From the NCBI GenBank assembly GCA_965146665.1, contig CBCTHE010000014.1:8706-72705 (forward strand): DNA of 64,000 nt, written 5' to 3'. The DNA comes from Ructibacterium sp965146665. GTDB taxonomy: Bacteria; Bacillota; Clostridia; Monoglobales; Monoglobaceae. Positions 49,577 to 58,663 of this stretch are shown in pieces. The notes under the pieces are model-generated. The model worked only from the letters and a program-made list of their open reading frames with translations, was not told where the DNA came from and ran no database searches. The stretch's first letter is position 1, and each line of letters opens with the position of its first letter. The translations under genes and the position numbers were made by a program.

Positions 49577-50192
49577 TCCCTATGCGCTTTATTTGGTGAC
49601 AGACACGGACCTCTGCCCCAGGGGAAAACTTCCGGACGTGGTGGAGGCGGCGATTCAGGGCGGCGTCACCCTGGTCCAGCTCCGGGAAAAGGCGATCAGC
49701 TCCCGCGGGTTTTATGAGGAGGCGCTGGCGTTGAAACAGCTTACGGACCGGTATGGGGTTCCGCTGATTATCAATGACCGTCTGGACATCATGCTGGCTG
49801 TGGACGCGGCGGGACTGCATATTGGCCAGAGCGATATTCCGGCGGAAGCGGCCCGCCGGATCATGGGGCCGGATAAGCTGCTGGGCCTGTCCGCGGGTAC
49901 CGTACAGCAGGCCCGGACCGCCAAGGCGGACGGTGCCGACTACATTGGTGTGGGGGCCGTGTTCCCCACAGCAACCAAAAAGGATGCCGTATGGATCGGC
50001 AGGGAGACCCTCCGGGAGATCAAAGCCGCGGCTGAACTGCCGGTGGTGGGGATCGGCGGAATCCATGCCGGCAACATCAGCCAGATCTACGGTTCCGGCA
50101 TTGACGGGGTGGCGGTAGTCTCGGCGGTGATGGGAAGCGGAAACCCCAAGGCGGCGGCAGAGGAACTGAAGGAAATGGTGAAACAGCTATGA
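49566..50192 (+). CDS. thiE: Thiamine phosphate synthase
   Basis: ThiE joins HMP-PP and thiazole phosphate into thiamine phosphate. It has 208 residues, a TIM barrel: LYLVTDTDLC, VQLREKAI, LIINDRLDIMLAVDAAGLHIGQ, YIGVGAVFPTATKKDA and VVGIGGIHAGNI. ATG 49566 lies 6 bases after GAGGAG and inside the end of thiM (11-base overlap); the HAD gene overlaps its stop by 4 bases. The tight packing indicates translational coupling. Confidence 0.96.
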   Translation: MMHNPYALYLVTDTDLCPRGKLPDVVEAAIQGGVTLVQLREKAISSRGFYEEALALKQLTDRYGVPLIINDRLDIMLAVDAAGLHIGQSDIPAEAARRIMGPDKLLGLSAGTVQQARTAKADGADYIGVGAVFPTATKKDAVWIGRETLREIKAAAELPVVGIGGIHAGNISQIYGSGIDGVAVVSAVMGSGNPKAAAEELKEMVKQL

Positions 50193-50830
50193 GTGACAAG
50201 CGGGCTGCATTATTTGATCTGGACGGAACGCTGGTAGATTCCATGTGGGTCTGGGACCGGCTCCTGATTGATTTTCTCGACCGGCATGGCTTTGAGACGC
50301 CGCCCCACGTGCTCAATCAGGTGGCGTACATGAGCCTGACCCAGAGCTCCGCCTATGTCCAGAAGGAGTTCGGCCTGTCCGTGACGCCGGAGGAAATCCG
50401 GCAGGAATGGACGGATATGGTATATGAGGCATATTCGCAAAAGATCGGCTTAAAGCCCGGCGCGGAGGAATATCTCCATGAGCTGAAGGAACAGGGCGTC
50501 CGTCTGGGCGTGGCCACGTCCTGTGACCGGGCGCTGTGCGAAGCCTGTCTGAAAAACAACGGGATTTATGATATGTTTGACGTGTACACCTATGCGGATG
50601 AGGTTGGCAAGGGCAAGAGCAGTCCGGACATCTATCTGGAGTGTCTGCGCCGGCTGGACTGTCCGGCAGAGGATTCCGTGCTGTTCGAGGATATTTTGAC
50701 CGCGCTCCGGACTGCCAAAGCCATTGGCATGAAGGTGGTCATTGTGGAGGATGCGAGCGCGGAACCGGACCGGGCCGCGCTGAAAGCGGAAGCGGATCTC
50801 TATATCCGCGATTTTCGGGCGCTGCTCTGA
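50189..50830 (+). CDS. HAD-family phosphatase in the thiamine operon
   Basis: The 213-residue HAD hydrolase of the phosphoglucomutase/phosphoglycolate-phosphatase type has motif I LFDLDGTLVDSM, motif II GVATSCDRALC, motif III Lys around GKGKSSPDIYL and motif IV EDILTALRTAK. The usual Asp pair of motif IV is reduced to FEDIL. It starts within thiE by an ATGA overlap, so it is part of the thiamine operon. A thiamine phosphate or HMP phosphate phosphatase role is a reasonable inference; substrate assay would be needed. Confidence 0.85.
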   Translation: MSDKRAALFDLDGTLVDSMWVWDRLLIDFLDRHGFETPPHVLNQVAYMSLTQSSAYVQKEFGLSVTPEEIRQEWTDMVYEAYSQKIGLKPGAEEYLHELKEQGVRLGVATSCDRALCEACLKNNGIYDMFDVYTYADEVGKGKSSPDIYLECLRRLDCPAEDSVLFEDILTALRTAKAIGMKVVIVEDASAEPDRAALKAEADLYIRDFRALL

Positions 50831-50867
50831 CGGCCCTGTGAGGTAAAGCTATGGAAAGCGGGGAAGC

Positions 50868-51632
50868 ATGATGAATACAGGGAAAAGAATTCTGGCAGGC
50901 GCCCTTGCGGTGCTCCTGCTGGGAACGGCCGCGGCAGTGGTCTGGTTCGTACAGTTTACGAGTCTGGGCTATCGGATGACCGTCCCGCTGCGGGACTTTG
51001 AACAGATCGGACACAATATCTATGTCCACAGGAGCTTTGCGCTGGAGCCTGAGACCGTGCTGGAGACGTCGGCGAAGGCACGCGGCCGGGTGTCGGCATT
51101 TTTCGGAGACCTCACAGGGGATCCGGTTCTGATCCTCTGTGACGATGCGGAAATTCTGAATAAGCTGGGCGGTGACCACGATACCGCCACGGCTGTGCTG
51201 GGAAGGGCCCATAGCTATACCTCCCTGTCCTCAAAGTATTTCAATCTGGATATTCTTGCCCACGAGTATACCCATGGGGAGGCCCACGCACGGCTTTACC
51301 GCGGCCGTTTTCTAAATAAGGCGCTGGTTCCCGTATGGTTCGACGAGGGACTGGCGCTTCAGAATGATATGCGGGAGAACTTCAGCGAGGAGACCTGGCG
51401 GATTAAAACGGAAGACGGCGCCCGTGCGGTCCCCATGGAGGAGCTTGCGGACCCGGCGGTCTTTTATGCGGGGACCACCGAGGACCGGCGGTTTCGCTAT
51501 ATGCTGAGCCGCCACGAGGTCGCGGCCTGGATCGCGGAATACGGCGCGGACGGGCTGTGCGCACTGCTGGAACAAATCAACCAAGGCGGGGAGTTTCAAA
51601 GCCTGTATCAGTCGGGTCCGGCACGGCACTGA
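50868..51632 (+). CDS. Membrane-anchored gluzincin-like putative metallopeptidase
   Basis: The 254-residue protein has one N-terminal membrane segment (about 7-29, ILAGALAVLLLGTAAAVVWFV) and an extracellular domain. The zinc-binding motif HEYTH (about residue 130) is followed 25-30 residues later by WFDEGLA, whose Glu is the expected third ligand, the gluzincin (clan MA) arrangement. No known substrate. It begins 37 bases after the HAD gene and could still be on the thiamine transcript, although no functional link is evident. Confidence 0.7.
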   Translation: MMNTGKRILAGALAVLLLGTAAAVVWFVQFTSLGYRMTVPLRDFEQIGHNIYVHRSFALEPETVLETSAKARGRVSAFFGDLTGDPVLILCDDAEILNKLGGDHDTATAVLGRAHSYTSLSSKYFNLDILAHEYTHGEAHARLYRGRFLNKALVPVWFDEGLALQNDMRENFSEETWRIKTEDGARAVPMEELADPAVFYAGTTEDRRFRYMLSRHEVAAWIAEYGADGLCALLEQINQGGEFQSLYQSGPARH

Positions 51633-51680
51633 AAAACTGAAAAAGAAAAAGGAAAACAAACATAGGAAGGGGTATGTAGA

Positions 51681-52520
51681 ATGTCAAATTTATTGATGCG
51701 GTTTCCGGGAGGACGGCCAAAGGCGTTTACCATGAGCTATGACGATGGGGTAGAGCAGGATATCCGGCTGATGGAGATTATGGACCGGCACGGCCTGAAA
51801 GGGACGTTCAACATCAATTCCGGGCTGTTCGCGCCGGAGGGAACGGTATATCCCGCGGGGCATGTGCACCGGCGTATGACCCGGGACCGGACCGTGAGCC
51901 TCTATCAGGGGAGCAGCCATGAGGTGGCAGTCCATGGGTTGACCCATCCGTTTCTGGAGCAGCTTCCAGCCGGCCGGGCGGCCTATGAGGTGGTGGAGGA
52001 CCGGCGCAGGCTGGAGGAGCTCTTTGGATATACGGTGCGGGGCATGGCCTATCCCTTTGGGACAACCAGCGATGCAGTGGCGGATACCCTGCGGGATGCG
52101 GGGATTGTCTATGCCCGGACTACGGTGAGCACAGAGCGTTTTGATATTCCCCGGGACTGGCTGCGGCTGCCGGCTACCTGCCACCACAACAATCCCAGAT
52201 TGGGTGAGCTGGGCGAGGCGTTTATCCAAAAGCAGGACATCAACGGCCCGCAGATGTTTTACCTCTGGGGACACAGCTATGAGTTCGAGGCGAACGACAA
52301 TTGGGATGTGATCGAACGGTTTGCGGAGCAGATCGGCGGCAAGCCGGATATCTGGTATGCCACAAACATAGAGATCTTTGACTACATCACCGCCTATGAA
52401 CAGCTTCGGTTCAGCGTGGATATGACATTTGCGGAGAATCCCACCAGCCGGGATCTGTATTTTATGTGGGACGGCAAAGCCTGTCAGGTGAAGGCAGGCC
52501 AGACCTTGCAGCTGGGCTGA
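51681..52520 (+). CDS. Polysaccharide deacetylase family protein (NodB-like)
   Basis: The 279-residue carbohydrate esterase 4-like protein has MSYDDGVEQD (catalytic base Asp and metal Asp), VAVHGLTHPFL with the metal His pair, and MAYPFGTTSD. A C-terminal beta domain follows (about 235-279). No signal peptide is visible, so it seems cytoplasmic, unlike most wall deacetylases. The target sugar is unknown. The following kinase gene overlaps its stop by one base. Confidence 0.85.
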   Translation: MSNLLMRFPGGRPKAFTMSYDDGVEQDIRLMEIMDRHGLKGTFNINSGLFAPEGTVYPAGHVHRRMTRDRTVSLYQGSSHEVAVHGLTHPFLEQLPAGRAAYEVVEDRRRLEELFGYTVRGMAYPFGTTSDAVADTLRDAGIVYARTTVSTERFDIPRDWLRLPATCHHNNPRLGELGEAFIQKQDINGPQMFYLWGHSYEFEANDNWDVIERFAEQIGGKPDIWYATNIEIFDYITAYEQLRFSVDMTFAENPTSRDLYFMWDGKACQVKAGQTLQLG

Positions 52521-53062
52521 TGGCAAAGAGGATTCTCATTGCGGGATGCCCCGGGAGCGGGAAGAGCACCTTTGCCAAATCCTTAAGCAGGCGGCTTGAG
52601 CTGCCTCTGACCCATCTGGACCAGCTTTACTGGCGGCCGGGCTGGGTACATGTTGACCGGGCAGAGTTTGATTCCCTTTTGGACAGCGTGCTTCAAAAGG
52701 ATGCCTGGATCCTGGACGGGAACTTTATGCGGACCCTGCCGCGCAGAATGGCGGCCTGTGACACGGCGGTCTATCTGGACTTTCCCCGGCGGACCTGTCT
52801 GCTGGGTGTACTCCGACGGGTTTTGGCAGGCTATGGCCGCTGCCGGGACGATATGGGAGAGGGATGTCCGGAGCGGCTGGACCTATCCTTTATGAAGTGG
52901 ATCTGGGACTTTCATCGAAAAGAGCGGCCGCAGTGTATGGAGATTCTGGAATCGGCCCGGCCGGACCAGCAGGTGTTTATCCTCCATTCCCGGAAAGAGC
53001 TTCCCGGACTATTGGAAAAACTGGAACAGCAGAGGAGATATGAGCGAGACAATGAGAGATGA
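52520..53062 (+). CDS. P-loop adenylate-kinase-like protein (topology modulation/FlaR type)
   Basis: The 180-residue nucleotide-binding protein has Walker A GCPGSGKSTFAKSL at about 8-21, then LDQLYWRPGWVHVDRAEF and WILDGNF, the pattern of the small AAA-18/topology-modulation proteins. The annotation name is historical; the actual phosphate acceptor is unknown. It starts with ATG overlapping the previous stop (TGATG), and its 3' end overlaps mutY by 23 bases. Confidence 0.8.
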   Translation: MAKRILIAGCPGSGKSTFAKSLSRRLELPLTHLDQLYWRPGWVHVDRAEFDSLLDSVLQKDAWILDGNFMRTLPRRMAACDTAVYLDFPRRTCLLGVLRRVLAGYGRCRDDMGEGCPERLDLSFMKWIWDFHRKERPQCMEILESARPDQQVFILHSRKELPGLLEKLEQQRRYERDNER

Positions 53063-54116
53063 AATGACAGTGGCATCCATGGAACTGCCCGGCGATCTGG
53101 CGCCCCGCCTGCTCCGGTGGTATGACTGCGGGCACAGGGACCTGCCCTGGCGGGAAACCCCAATGCCTTACTATGTGTGGATTTCGGAGATTATGCTGCA
53201 GCAGACCCGGGTGGAGGCCGTTTTGCCGTATTTTAACCGGTTTATCAAGACACTGCCGAATATCCGTGCCCTGGCGGAGGCGGAAGAGGACGTTCTCTTG
53301 AAGCTGTGGGAGGGCCTGGGGTATTACCGCCGGGCCTATAACCTCCAAAAGGCGGCAAGGGTTGTGATGGAACAGTATGGCGGCGAAATGCCCCGGAGCT
53401 TTGAACAGCTCCGGGGCCTGCCCGGAATCGGGGACTACACCGCCGGTGCTGTGGCGTCCATTGCGTACGGCGAACCGAAGCCCGCAGTGGACGGCAATGT
53501 GCTCCGGGTTTTGGCCCGGGTTGCCGGTGACTACAGGGATGTCATGAAGAGCGGGGTTAAACGGGACTTTTCCAAAGCGCTGGAGGCGCTCTATCCGGCG
53601 GACCGGTGCGGAGACTTTACCCAGAGTCTGATGGAACTGGGGGCCATGGTCTGTCTGCCCAACGGCGCCCCACGGTGCGGGCGGTGTCCCCTTGCGGATG
53701 TGTGCCGGGCAAATCTGCGCCATGCCGTGGACGAGCTCCCGGTCAAAACGCCCAAGAAGCCACGGAAAATACAGGAAAGAACGGTTTTTGTTCTGGTGCG
53801 GGACGGCGCCGTGGCCGTGCGCAAACGGCCGGAGGAGGGACTGCTCGCCGGATTGTGGGAGCTTCCCAACACGGACGGGCACCTGGACCCGGAGCAAGCC
53901 GAAGAATATCTCAGAAGCCTTGGACTGACCCCTGAAAGGCTGGAACCGGACCGGGATGCCAAGCATATTTTTACGCATATAGAATGGCATATGCGGGCAT
54001 ACCGGGCGGTGTGCCGCGGCACGGGAGCGGGACTCCGCTGGATCACAGCCGGGCAGCTGGAGCGGGACATCTCCCTGCCCTCGGCCTTCCGGCACTGGGA
54101 TATCGGCGCCCTGTGA
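53040..54116 (+). CDS. mutY: A/G-specific adenine glycosylase MutY
   Basis: MutY removes adenine opposite 8-oxoguanine. The 358 residues comprise an HhH-GPD domain (LPWRETPMPYYVWISEIMLQQT, LRGLPGIGDYTAGAVAS, with the catalytic Asp in PAVDGNVLRV) and an iron-sulfur loop with Cys spacing CX7CX2CX5C (CLPNGAPRCGRCPLADVC). A C-terminal NUDIX-like domain recognises 8-oxoguanine (FVLVRDGAVAVRKRPEEGLLAGLWELP). GAGGAG precedes ATG 53040. It closes this gene run, with a shared terminator. Confidence 0.95.
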   Translation: MSETMRDEMTVASMELPGDLAPRLLRWYDCGHRDLPWRETPMPYYVWISEIMLQQTRVEAVLPYFNRFIKTLPNIRALAEAEEDVLLKLWEGLGYYRRAYNLQKAARVVMEQYGGEMPRSFEQLRGLPGIGDYTAGAVASIAYGEPKPAVDGNVLRVLARVAGDYRDVMKSGVKRDFSKALEALYPADRCGDFTQSLMELGAMVCLPNGAPRCGRCPLADVCRANLRHAVDELPVKTPKKPRKIQERTVFVLVRDGAVAVRKRPEEGLLAGLWELPNTDGHLDPEQAEEYLRSLGLTPERLEPDRDAKHIFTHIEWHMRAYRAVCRGTGAGLRWITAGQLERDISLPSAFRHWDIGAL

Positions 54117-54133
54117 TCAACAGAAGAGGATAA

Positions 54134-54169
54134 AACAAAGGATCCGCGGAATTCCGCGGATCCTTTGTT
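54134..54169. terminator. Bidirectional terminator between mutY and the fumarase gene
   Basis: A 36-nt perfect palindrome (AACAAAGGATCCGCGGAA and its complement) sits between the converging genes, with short A and T runs at the ends. Confidence 0.85.
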
Positions 54170-54172
54170 TCG

Positions 54173-55015
54173 CTACAGCGTTTTGGTCAGGTGCCGGGTT
54201 ACATGACAGTTGATATTGACCGCACAGGGCATACCGGCGATATGGGTTGGAAAGGTCTCCACATTGACGCCGAGGGCCGTAGTCACGCCGCCGAAGCCCT
54301 GGGGACCAATGTCAAGGGCATTGATGCGCTCCAGCAGGGTTGCCTCCAGTTCCGCATAATAGGGATCCGGGTTACTGGAATCCACATCCCGCAGGAGGGC
54401 GGACTTGGCCAGATATGCGCATTTTTCAAAGGTTCCGCCAATGCCGACGCCCACCACCAGAGGCGGGCAGGGATTGCCGCCGGCACGGCGTACCGTATCC
54501 ACCACAAAGTCAATGATCCCGTCCAGCCCGTCAGAGGGTTTGCACATCTTCACCGCGCTCATGTTCTCACTCCCAAAACCCTTGGGCGCCAGGGTGATCT
54601 CCAGATGCTCCCCGTCTGTGATCTCGGTGTGGATCACCGCCGGGGTGTTATCTCCGGTATTGCCGCGCCGGACTGGGTCCGCCACCACGGATTTCCGCAG
54701 ATAGCCTTCCGCATAGCCCTGCCGGACCCCCTCATTGACCGCGTCGTACAGAGAGCCGCCGGTCATGTGCACATCCTGGCCCAGCTTCAGGAAAATTACG
54801 GCCATACCCGTGTCCTGACAGATCGGCATCTGTTCATTTCGGGCTATTTCAGCATTCTTAAGAATGTCCGTCAGCATGGTTTTGGCGGTAGCGTTCTGCT
54901 CCCGCGCAAGGCCCTGTTCCAGCGCACACTGCACATCCCGGTTCAGATTGCAGTTGGCGTCAATGCACATATATTTGACCGTTTCAATGATCTGATCTAC
55001 ATGAATTTCTCTCAT
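54173..55015 (-). CDS. Class I fumarate hydratase (or tartrate dehydratase) alpha subunit, beta subunit absent
   Basis: The 280-residue protein is the N-terminal (alpha) half of a class I, iron-sulfur fumarase: MPICQDTGMAVIF, AGGNPCPPLVVGVGIGG and IGPQGFGGVTTALGV, with Cys residues for a 4Fe-4S cluster. The beta subunit, which supplies the rest of the active site, is normally the next gene, but here a terminator and the converging mutY follow at once. The partner must be elsewhere, or the gene may be a leftover. The start at 55015 follows a modest GGGAAAGG site, 34 bases after valS, so it probably shares the valS transcript. Confidence 0.9.
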   Translation of the reverse strand: MREIHVDQIIETVKYMCIDANCNLNRDVQCALEQGLAREQNATAKTMLTDILKNAEIARNEQMPICQDTGMAVIFLKLGQDVHMTGGSLYDAVNEGVRQGYAEGYLRKSVVADPVRRGNTGDNTPAVIHTEITDGEHLEITLAPKGFGSENMSAVKMCKPSDGLDGIIDFVVDTVRRAGGNPCPPLVVGVGIGGTFEKCAYLAKSALLRDVDSSNPDPYYAELEATLLERINALDIGPQGFGGVTTALGVNVETFPTHIAGMPCAVNINCHVTRHLTKTL

Positions 55016-55048
55016 TTCAAAATTCAACCTTTCCCAAACAGCCAAAAG

Positions 55049-57676
55049 CTATTGCAGTTTTGCAAGACTCTCCAGCACAGTCTCAAGCATGGCGTTATAT
55101 TTTTCTCCCTTTTTGCGCTCTTCCTCAACCACAGCGGCCGGGGCCTTTTCGGTAAAGCCCTTGTTATTCAGCTTTCCTTCCACACGCCTGATCTCGCCCT
55201 CCAGACGGGCCTTTTCCTTATTCAGGCGCGCGGTCTCCTTTTCCCTGTCCACAAGCTCATCCAGAGGCAGAAGCAGCTCCGCGCCCGGGGCGGCCACAGA
55301 TACGGCGTTTTCGGGTATGCCGCTCCGGTCCGCCTGGACAAAGACCTCGCTGGCGGAGGCCAGCTTGGTATAGAAAGGGATACCGGCGGAAAACACGCCA
55401 GACTGTTCCGTGACAATGTAAAGGGTGCACTTTTTGGAGGGCGGTACATTCATCTCACTGCGGACGTTTCGGATCCCTTTGATGGAATCCATAATCATAC
55501 GCATATCCGCCTCCGCTCCTTCGTTCCGATAGGCCTCGTTGTATTCCGGGAAGGCGGATATCATGATGCTCTCGCCCTCATGGGGCAGGGCCTGCCAGAT
55601 CTCCTCGGTGATGAAAGGCATGAACGGATGCAGGAGCTTTAAGGTATTGGACAGCACATAGGTCAGCATCTGCTGGGCGGTCTGGTTGCTCTCCCCCTCT
55701 TCAGAGAACCGGGGCTTCACCAGCTCAATGTACCAGTCGCAGAAGCTGTCCCAGATAAAGTCATACAGCTTAGACACCGCAATGCCAAGCTCGTATTTAT
55801 CCAGATTTTCTGTCACCTCGCGTACCAGTTCGTTGTACGCGTGCAGGATCCACCGGTCCTCCAGCCGAAGCTTGTCCAGAGCCGGAAGCGCGCAGGTGTC
55901 AATGTTCAGGTTCATAAGCACAAATCTGGAGGCGTTCCAGATCTTGTTTGCAAAGTTCCGGCTGGCTTCCACCCGCTCAATATAGAACCGCATGTCATTG
56001 CCCGGGGAGTTCCCGGTTGCTAGGGTAAACCGCAGGGCGTCGGCGCCGTACTGGTCGATGATCTCCAGCGGGTCAATGCCGTTGCCCAGGGATTTGCTCA
56101 TTTTCCGCCCCTGGGCATCCCGGACCAGACCGTGCATATACACGTCGCGGAACGGCACCTCGCCCGTGTGCTCCAGACCGGAGAACATCATCCGGGCAAC
56201 CCAGAAGAAGATGATGTCATAGGCTGTCACCAGCACAGAGGTGGGATAGAAGTATTCCAGCTCCGGCGTTTTGTCCGGCCAGCCCAGCGTTGAGAAGGGC
56301 CAGAGCGCAGAGCTGAACCAGGTGTCCAGCACGTCCTCGTCCTGCCGCATGGCGCCGCCGCACTTGGGGCAGACGGTCAGATCCTCCTTGGAGACGACGG
56401 TCTCACCGCAGTCCTGACAGTAATAGGCCGGAATCCGATGTCCCCACCACAGCTGGCGGGAGATACACCAGTCGTGGACATTCTCCATCCAGTGGGTATA
56501 GGTCTTGGCAAACCGGTCGGGGACGAACCGGGTATCGCCGTTTATGACCGCCTCTGTGGCGGGTTGGGCCAGCGGTTCCATCTTCACGAACCATTGCTTG
56601 CTGGTGATCGGCTCCACCGTGGTACCGCAGCGGTAGCATTGGCCCACATTGTGGGCATGGGGGACCACCTTGACCAGAAGCCCTGCGTCCTCGAGGTCCT
56701 GCACAATGGCCTTTCGCGCAGCGTAGCGGTCCATGCCCGCATACTTGCCGCCCAGGGCATTGATGGTGGCGTCGTCATTCATCACCTTAATCTGTTCCAG
56801 ATTGTGCCGCTGTCCCACTTCAAAGTCGTTGGGATCATGGGCCGGGGTGATTTTTACACAGCCTGTTCCAAATTCCATGTCCACATAGTCGTCCGCGACC
56901 ACCGGGATTTCGCGGCCCACCAGCGGCAGGACCAGCATTTTCCCCACCAAATTGGCATACCGCTCGTCAGCCGGATTGACCGCCACCGCCGTGTCGCCCA
57001 GCAGGGTCTCCGGCCGGGTGGTGGCAATCTCCACAAAGCCGCCGCTGTCCTTAATGGGGTATTTGATATGCCAGAAAAAGCCGTCCTGCTCCGCGTATTC
57101 CACCTCTGCGTCAGAGAGGGCTGTGGCACAGCTTGGACACCAGTTGATGATGCGGTTCCCCTGATAGATGAGGCCCTTGTTATAGAGGTTGACAAAAACC
57201 TCTTTGACCGCCTTGCTGCAGCCCTCGTCCATGGTGAAGCGCTCCCGGTCCCAGTCACAGGAACAGCCGATTTTTTTCAGCTGGTTGATAATCCGGTCGC
57301 CGAATTTTTCCTTCCAGGCCCAGACCCGTTTCAAAAATTCATCCCGGCCCAGGTCATACCGGGTCAGATTCTCGTTGACGCGCAGATCCTCTTCAACCTT
57401 GATCTGGGTGGCAATACCGGCGTGGTCTGTGCCGGGGATCCAGAGGGCGTTATAGCCCTGCATCCTCTTCGCGCGGATCAGAATGTCCTGAAAGGTCTCG
57501 TCAAGGGCATGTCCCATGTGCAGCTGTCCCGTGACGTTGGGGGGCGGAATGACAATGGTGAAGGGTTTTTTGCTCTTGTCCACTTCCGCATGGAAATACC
57601 CCTTGTCCACCCAGTTTTGATAAATGCGTTCCTCGACCTGTTTGGGGTCGTAGGTTTTTGGCAGCTCTTTGGCCAC
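55049..57676 (-). CDS. valS: Valyl-tRNA synthetase
   Basis: ValS charges tRNA-Val. The 875 residues include the class I signatures GQLHMGHALDET (HIGH) and GRKMSKSLGNG (KMSKS), a zinc-finger-like CysX2Cys pair (WCPSCATALSD), the editing domain with TTRPETLLGDTAVAVNP, the anticodon-binding region, and the C-terminal coiled coil ValRS arm (DREKETARLNKEKARLEGEI). Start is GTG at 57676, behind GAGAGGAG. No T-box is found in the short leader. Transcription should continue into the fumarase subunit gene. Confidence 0.97.
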   Translation of the reverse strand: MAKELPKTYDPKQVEERIYQNWVDKGYFHAEVDKSKKPFTIVIPPPNVTGQLHMGHALDETFQDILIRAKRMQGYNALWIPGTDHAGIATQIKVEEDLRVNENLTRYDLGRDEFLKRVWAWKEKFGDRIINQLKKIGCSCDWDRERFTMDEGCSKAVKEVFVNLYNKGLIYQGNRIINWCPSCATALSDAEVEYAEQDGFFWHIKYPIKDSGGFVEIATTRPETLLGDTAVAVNPADERYANLVGKMLVLPLVGREIPVVADDYVDMEFGTGCVKITPAHDPNDFEVGQRHNLEQIKVMNDDATINALGGKYAGMDRYAARKAIVQDLEDAGLLVKVVPHAHNVGQCYRCGTTVEPITSKQWFVKMEPLAQPATEAVINGDTRFVPDRFAKTYTHWMENVHDWCISRQLWWGHRIPAYYCQDCGETVVSKEDLTVCPKCGGAMRQDEDVLDTWFSSALWPFSTLGWPDKTPELEYFYPTSVLVTAYDIIFFWVARMMFSGLEHTGEVPFRDVYMHGLVRDAQGRKMSKSLGNGIDPLEIIDQYGADALRFTLATGNSPGNDMRFYIERVEASRNFANKIWNASRFVLMNLNIDTCALPALDKLRLEDRWILHAYNELVREVTENLDKYELGIAVSKLYDFIWDSFCDWYIELVKPRFSEEGESNQTAQQMLTYVLSNTLKLLHPFMPFITEEIWQALPHEGESIMISAFPEYNEAYRNEGAEADMRMIMDSIKGIRNVRSEMNVPPSKKCTLYIVTEQSGVFSAGIPFYTKLASASEVFVQADRSGIPENAVSVAAPGAELLLPLDELVDREKETARLNKEKARLEGEIRRVEGKLNNKGFTEKAPAAVVEEERKKGEKYNAMLETVLESLAKLQ

Positions 57677-57739
57677 AAAAATCGCTCCTCTCTATCTATC
57701 TTCCTGCATTGGTTTCAGAATGATGTAAAATTACCCTAT

Positions 57740-57768
57740 ATTATATCATTTCCGCACTGTCTATGCAA
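57740..57768 (-). promoter_or_regulatory. valS promoter
   Basis: Reading leftwards, TTGCAT and TATAAT are separated by 17 bp, 64 bases before the GTG start. Confidence 0.8.
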
Positions 57769-57911
57769 GCCTTTTCTGAAAGAAAAACGCCATTTGCGGA
57801 TATTACGCAAAGGAGGAACATTCCGGCCCGGCCTCCACCCGCAGCTGGTTCCTTTCGCCTCTTTCAGTAAACGAGTCTGAAATTCCTTGCAGATACAATA
57901 GAGTGCATAAA

Positions 57912-57945
57912 GGAAGACGGACACTGTACGTGTCCGTCTTCCGGT
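57912..57945 (-). terminator. Terminator after the 58.0-kb lipoprotein gene
   Basis: The GGAAGACGGACAC / GTGTCCGTCTTCC stem with a 5-nt loop lies downstream of the minus-strand operon; the T-tail (TTTATG) is weak. Confidence 0.65.
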
Positions 57946-58010
57946 TGACAAATTGATTTGCAATGCTTCTGCATCCTCCCGTGATTTTGAGAAAGATTTC
58001 TGCTTATCCG

Positions 58011-58649
58011 TTATTCATACATTTTTACATATTGAAACGTGCTGCCTGCCCGCTGCATCAGATAGGTATAGGTTTCCTCCACATCTTTGCTTGTTCCGTC
58101 TGCATAGCTGCAGCGAATCACTGTATGCTGCGTCATATTGCAGGTATCGCTGTCCTTCCATTGTATATCTGTCACCCGGCAGGAAACGAGCGATTCCTTC
58201 ACACCGCGGCCGTGAATATCCGCTATGGCCTTTTGCTGATCGCTGTAATAGGCGGAGGTGGGGTCTATATACTTTGCCATGTGGGAAAAATCCCCTGTGT
58301 TTACAGCTGTGGTAAATCCAACTGTGGAATCCATGGCCAGTTGTTCCAAACGTGCTTCGTCGTCTGCGTGTGAGACGGGGGGAGGAGAGGCAGTATGGAC
58401 CCCGGCTGGTGCTGACGCAGATTCTGATGCAGGCTCCGATACAGAAGCCGGTGTTTGTGTTGCTGTTTCAGCGGGTTCCTCAGCAGGCTTTTCGGCGGCC
58501 GGAGGTTCCATTGCCTGTGTGGGCGCCGCCGCAGGAGTCGCCGTTGGCTCCACAATTTCCGACTTTGGTATTTCATAATAGTTTTTTGAGGTGTCATTAC
58601 ATCCTGTCAAAAGCAGCATAGCGGCTAAACATATAAAAAGCTTTGTCAC
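58011..58649 (-). CDS. Lipoprotein with TcaA-type NTF2-like domain
   Basis: The 212-residue protein starts at GTG 58649 behind GGAGGG. It has a lipoprotein signal ending LLLTGC, a long Pro/Ala/Glu/Ser-rich linker (about 20-105) and a compact C-terminal domain (about 110-212: VGFTTAVNTGDFSHMAKYI, SCRVTDIQWKDSD, DVEETYTYLMQRAG). The last resembles the NTF2-like domain of TcaA/YvbJ proteins, which are cell-envelope proteins linked to glycopeptide response. It follows a larger lipoprotein gene after 14 bases, so both are in one operon. Function is unknown. Confidence 0.7.
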   Translation of the reverse strand: MTKLFICLAAMLLLTGCNDTSKNYYEIPKSEIVEPTATPAAAPTQAMEPPAAEKPAEEPAETATQTPASVSEPASESASAPAGVHTASPPPVSHADDEARLEQLAMDSTVGFTTAVNTGDFSHMAKYIDPTSAYYSDQQKAIADIHGRGVKESLVSCRVTDIQWKDSDTCNMTQHTVIRCSYADGTSKDVEETYTYLMQRAGSTFQYVKMYE

Positions 58650-58663
58650 AAAACATCCCTCCA

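Noticed and set aside
57677..57900. A possible T-box before valS
   Set aside because: The AGGGTGG-type antiterminator core is absent on the minus strand, and the promoter leaves only a short leader.
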